DNA from: an uncultured Agathobaculum sp.
GTDB taxonomy: Bacteria; Bacillota; Clostridia; Oscillospirales; Butyricicoccaceae
Length of the DNA stretch: 21,471 bases
NCBI GenBank assembly: GCA_944376955.1
Contig: CALWEB010000175.1
Span: forward strand, 1-21,471
Direction of reading: 5' to 3'
The translations under genes and the position numbers were made by a program. Every line of letters begins with the position of its first letter. The first letter of the stretch is position 1. The notes beneath the pieces were generated by a model. It made no database searches, had not been told where the DNA came from, and was given only the letters and a program-made list of their open reading frames with translations. Below, in pieces: positions 20,334 to 21,471 of the stretch.

Positions 20334-21471
20334 ATGGCTATGGATGCTTTCAGTGCCTCCCTGATGCAGGACAAGAGAGAGATCATCATCGCCCCGACTA
20401 TTTACAAGTTTGCAAACTTCGGTGACTTTGCCGCCGAGTTCAAGCTTGGTGAGCGCGACGTGGTTCTGACCAACGAATTTATCTACAAGCCCTTCATGGA
20501 AGAGCTTGGCCTGAAGAGCAAGTTTGTGTTCCAGGAGAAGTTTGGTGCAGGCGAGCCTTCCGAGGCTATGATCGAAACCATGTATGAAGCCATTCCGTAC
20601 GATTCCTATGACCGTGTCATCGCTGTCGGCGGCGGCGCCATCATGGACCTCTGCAAGCTGCTCGGCTGCAAGCGCCCGGCTTCTGTACATGAACTGTACT
20701 TCAAGCGCGAGCCCGTTGTACATGAAAAGGAAGTTATCGCCATCCCGACCACCTGCGGCACCGGTTCCGAAGTGACCAACATTTCGGTTGCCATCGTCAA
20801 GGACGAGAAGGACGGCAAGCTGACCGGCGGCGAGACCAAGCTCGGCCTGGTTTCCGACGACATCATCCCGAACAAGGTTTGCCTGGTTCCGGATCTGCTC
20901 AAGACCCTGCCCTACAAGCCGTTTGCTGCTTCCGCAATCGACGCACTCATCCACGCGACCGAATCCTTCCTGTCCCCGCACCGCAAGACCGCTACCTCTG
21001 AGATGTACTCGGTCAAGGCTGCTGAGATGATCCTCGAAGGCTTCCGCCGCATCGCTCTGGAAGGCCCGGACGCCCGTATGGATTATCTGGGCGAGTTCGT
21101 TACCGCTTCCCTGTTTGCCGGCATCGCGTTCCTGAAGGCTGGCTGTGCAACCGTTCACGGCATGTCCTTCCCGCTCGGCGGCACCTACCATGTCCCGCAC
21201 GGCGAATCCAACTACGCCCTGTTCGGCAAGATCCTTGAGCTGTACGATGAGTACGAGCCGAACGGCGAGCTGGGCAAGTACAAGGAACTCGTTGCCCGCT
21301 GCCTGGGCTGCAGCAAGGACGACGCCCTGCGCACCCTGAACGTTACCCTCGAGAAGGTCCTCCCGCTCAAGCCGCTGCATGAGTACGGCTTCAAGGAAGA
21401 GGACATCAAGAGCTTCCCGATCTCGGTAGAGGCGAACCAGCAGCGCCTGATCACCAACTCCTACCGTCCGT
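20334..21471 (+). CDS. 4hbD: 4-Hydroxybutyrate dehydrogenase (partial at 3' end)
   Basis: Open from ATG 20334 to the window edge, 379 codons with no stop, so the C terminus is missing. It is an iron-containing alcohol dehydrogenase that interconverts succinate semialdehyde and 4-hydroxybutyrate with NAD(H). Visible are the nucleotide-binding VIAVGGGAIMDLCKLL (95-110), IPTTCGTGSEVTN (137-149) and the metal-site residues D203 and H207 (AIDALIHATES), H275 (TVHGMSFPLGG) and H289 (VPHGESNY). The family is about 370 residues long, so only a short tail should be missing. GGAG lies 11 bases upstream; an alternative ATG two codons in is possible. Codons are biased to few types (AAG, CTG, GCC, ATC), as in highly expressed genes. 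Confidence 0.9.
   Translation, partial: MAMDAFSASLMQDKREIIIAPTIYKFANFGDFAAEFKLGERDVVLTNEFIYKPFMEELGLKSKFVFQEKFGAGEPSEAMIETMYEAIPYDSYDRVIAVGGGAIMDLCKLLGCKRPASVHELYFKREPVVHEKEVIAIPTTCGTGSEVTNISVAIVKDEKDGKLTGGETKLGLVSDDIIPNKVCLVPDLLKTLPYKPFAASAIDALIHATESFLSPHRKTATSEMYSVKAAEMILEGFRRIALEGPDARMDYLGEFVTASLFAGIAFLKAGCATVHGMSFPLGGTYHVPHGESNYALFGKILELYDEYEPNGELGKYKELVARCLGCSKDDALRTLNVTLEKVLPLKPLHEYGFKEEDIKSFPISVEANQQRLITNSYRP

Noticed and set aside
20328..21380. A 350-codon minus-strand open frame over the 4-hydroxybutyrate dehydrogenase
   Set aside because: The plus-strand frame shows full dehydrogenase motifs and high-expression codon use; the reverse frame is its mirror.
1..21471. tRNA, rRNA, CRISPR arrays and insertion-sequence ends
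   Set aside because: I looked for tRNA cloverleaf elements, spaced identical repeats and transposase motifs and saw none; only the recombinase tail at the left edge is mobile-element related.

Overview
The window is GC-rich (clearly above half G+C) DNA from a low-branching Gram-positive anaerobe of the Clostridia. The best guess is a gut butyrate producer of the Oscillospirales, such as the Butyricicoccus/Agathobaculum neighbourhood. The grounds are strong Shine-Dalgarno sites, sigma-A-type promoters, lipoprotein-type secreted proteins, a butyryl-CoA:acetate CoA-transferase, a 4-hydroxybutyrate dehydrogenase, a CD1871A-family small protein, and a DUF4956/VTC/Cthe_2159-type cluster. The taxon is an inference; no rRNA or other marker is present.

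Layout: (1) 1-147 is the last 48 codons of a serine recombinase, so the left edge is probably the end of an integrated mobile element; a 21-bp imperfect palindrome and a terminator lie just after it. (2) 275-3145, minus strand: a tight, overlapping four-gene operon yqeG (frameshifted) > TIM-barrel endonuclease-IV-like protein > aroQ > M24 Xaa-Pro peptidase. (3) 3271-4510: an unidentified protein converging on a YbaK-type Cys-tRNA deacylase. (4) 4730-5404: an orphan OmpR-type regulator with a degenerate receiver; then a previously uncalled 34-residue Trp-rich ORF on the minus strand. (5) 5688-7648, minus: small alarmone synthetase > rmuC. (6) 7854-13392, plus: a canonical response regulator/histidine kinase pair, a terminator, then a VTC-type polyphosphate-polymerase-fold protein, a membrane DUF4956 protein (reading frame broken) and a large Cthe_2159-like beta-helix lipoprotein. 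The promoters of the regulator gene and of the three-gene operon share a TTAAAG-repeat module, which links the two-component system to this surface system. (7) 13555-15174, plus: a TlpA-like thioredoxin lipoprotein, a 49-residue CXXC protein of the CD1871A family and a polyferredoxin membrane protein, probably an electron relay to the cell surface, from a consensus promoter. (8) 15303-15959: Sfp-type phosphopantetheinyl transferase with a TTG start. (9) 16082-17422, minus: but CoA-transferase with a near-consensus Rex operator just downstream of its promoter. (10) 17632-20051, plus: polar amino-acid ABC importer (binding lipoprotein, attenuating hairpin, permease, ATPase). (11) 20334-end: 4-hydroxybutyrate dehydrogenase, truncated by the window edge.

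The strongest leads are the two-component-linked VTC/DUF4956/Cthe_2159 cluster with its shared promoter module, the Rex site before but, the degenerate orphan response regulator, the thioredoxin/CXXC/polyferredoxin relay, and the new 34-residue ORF. Two genes (yqeG, DUF4956) have broken frames that may be real mutations or indel errors in the sequence.
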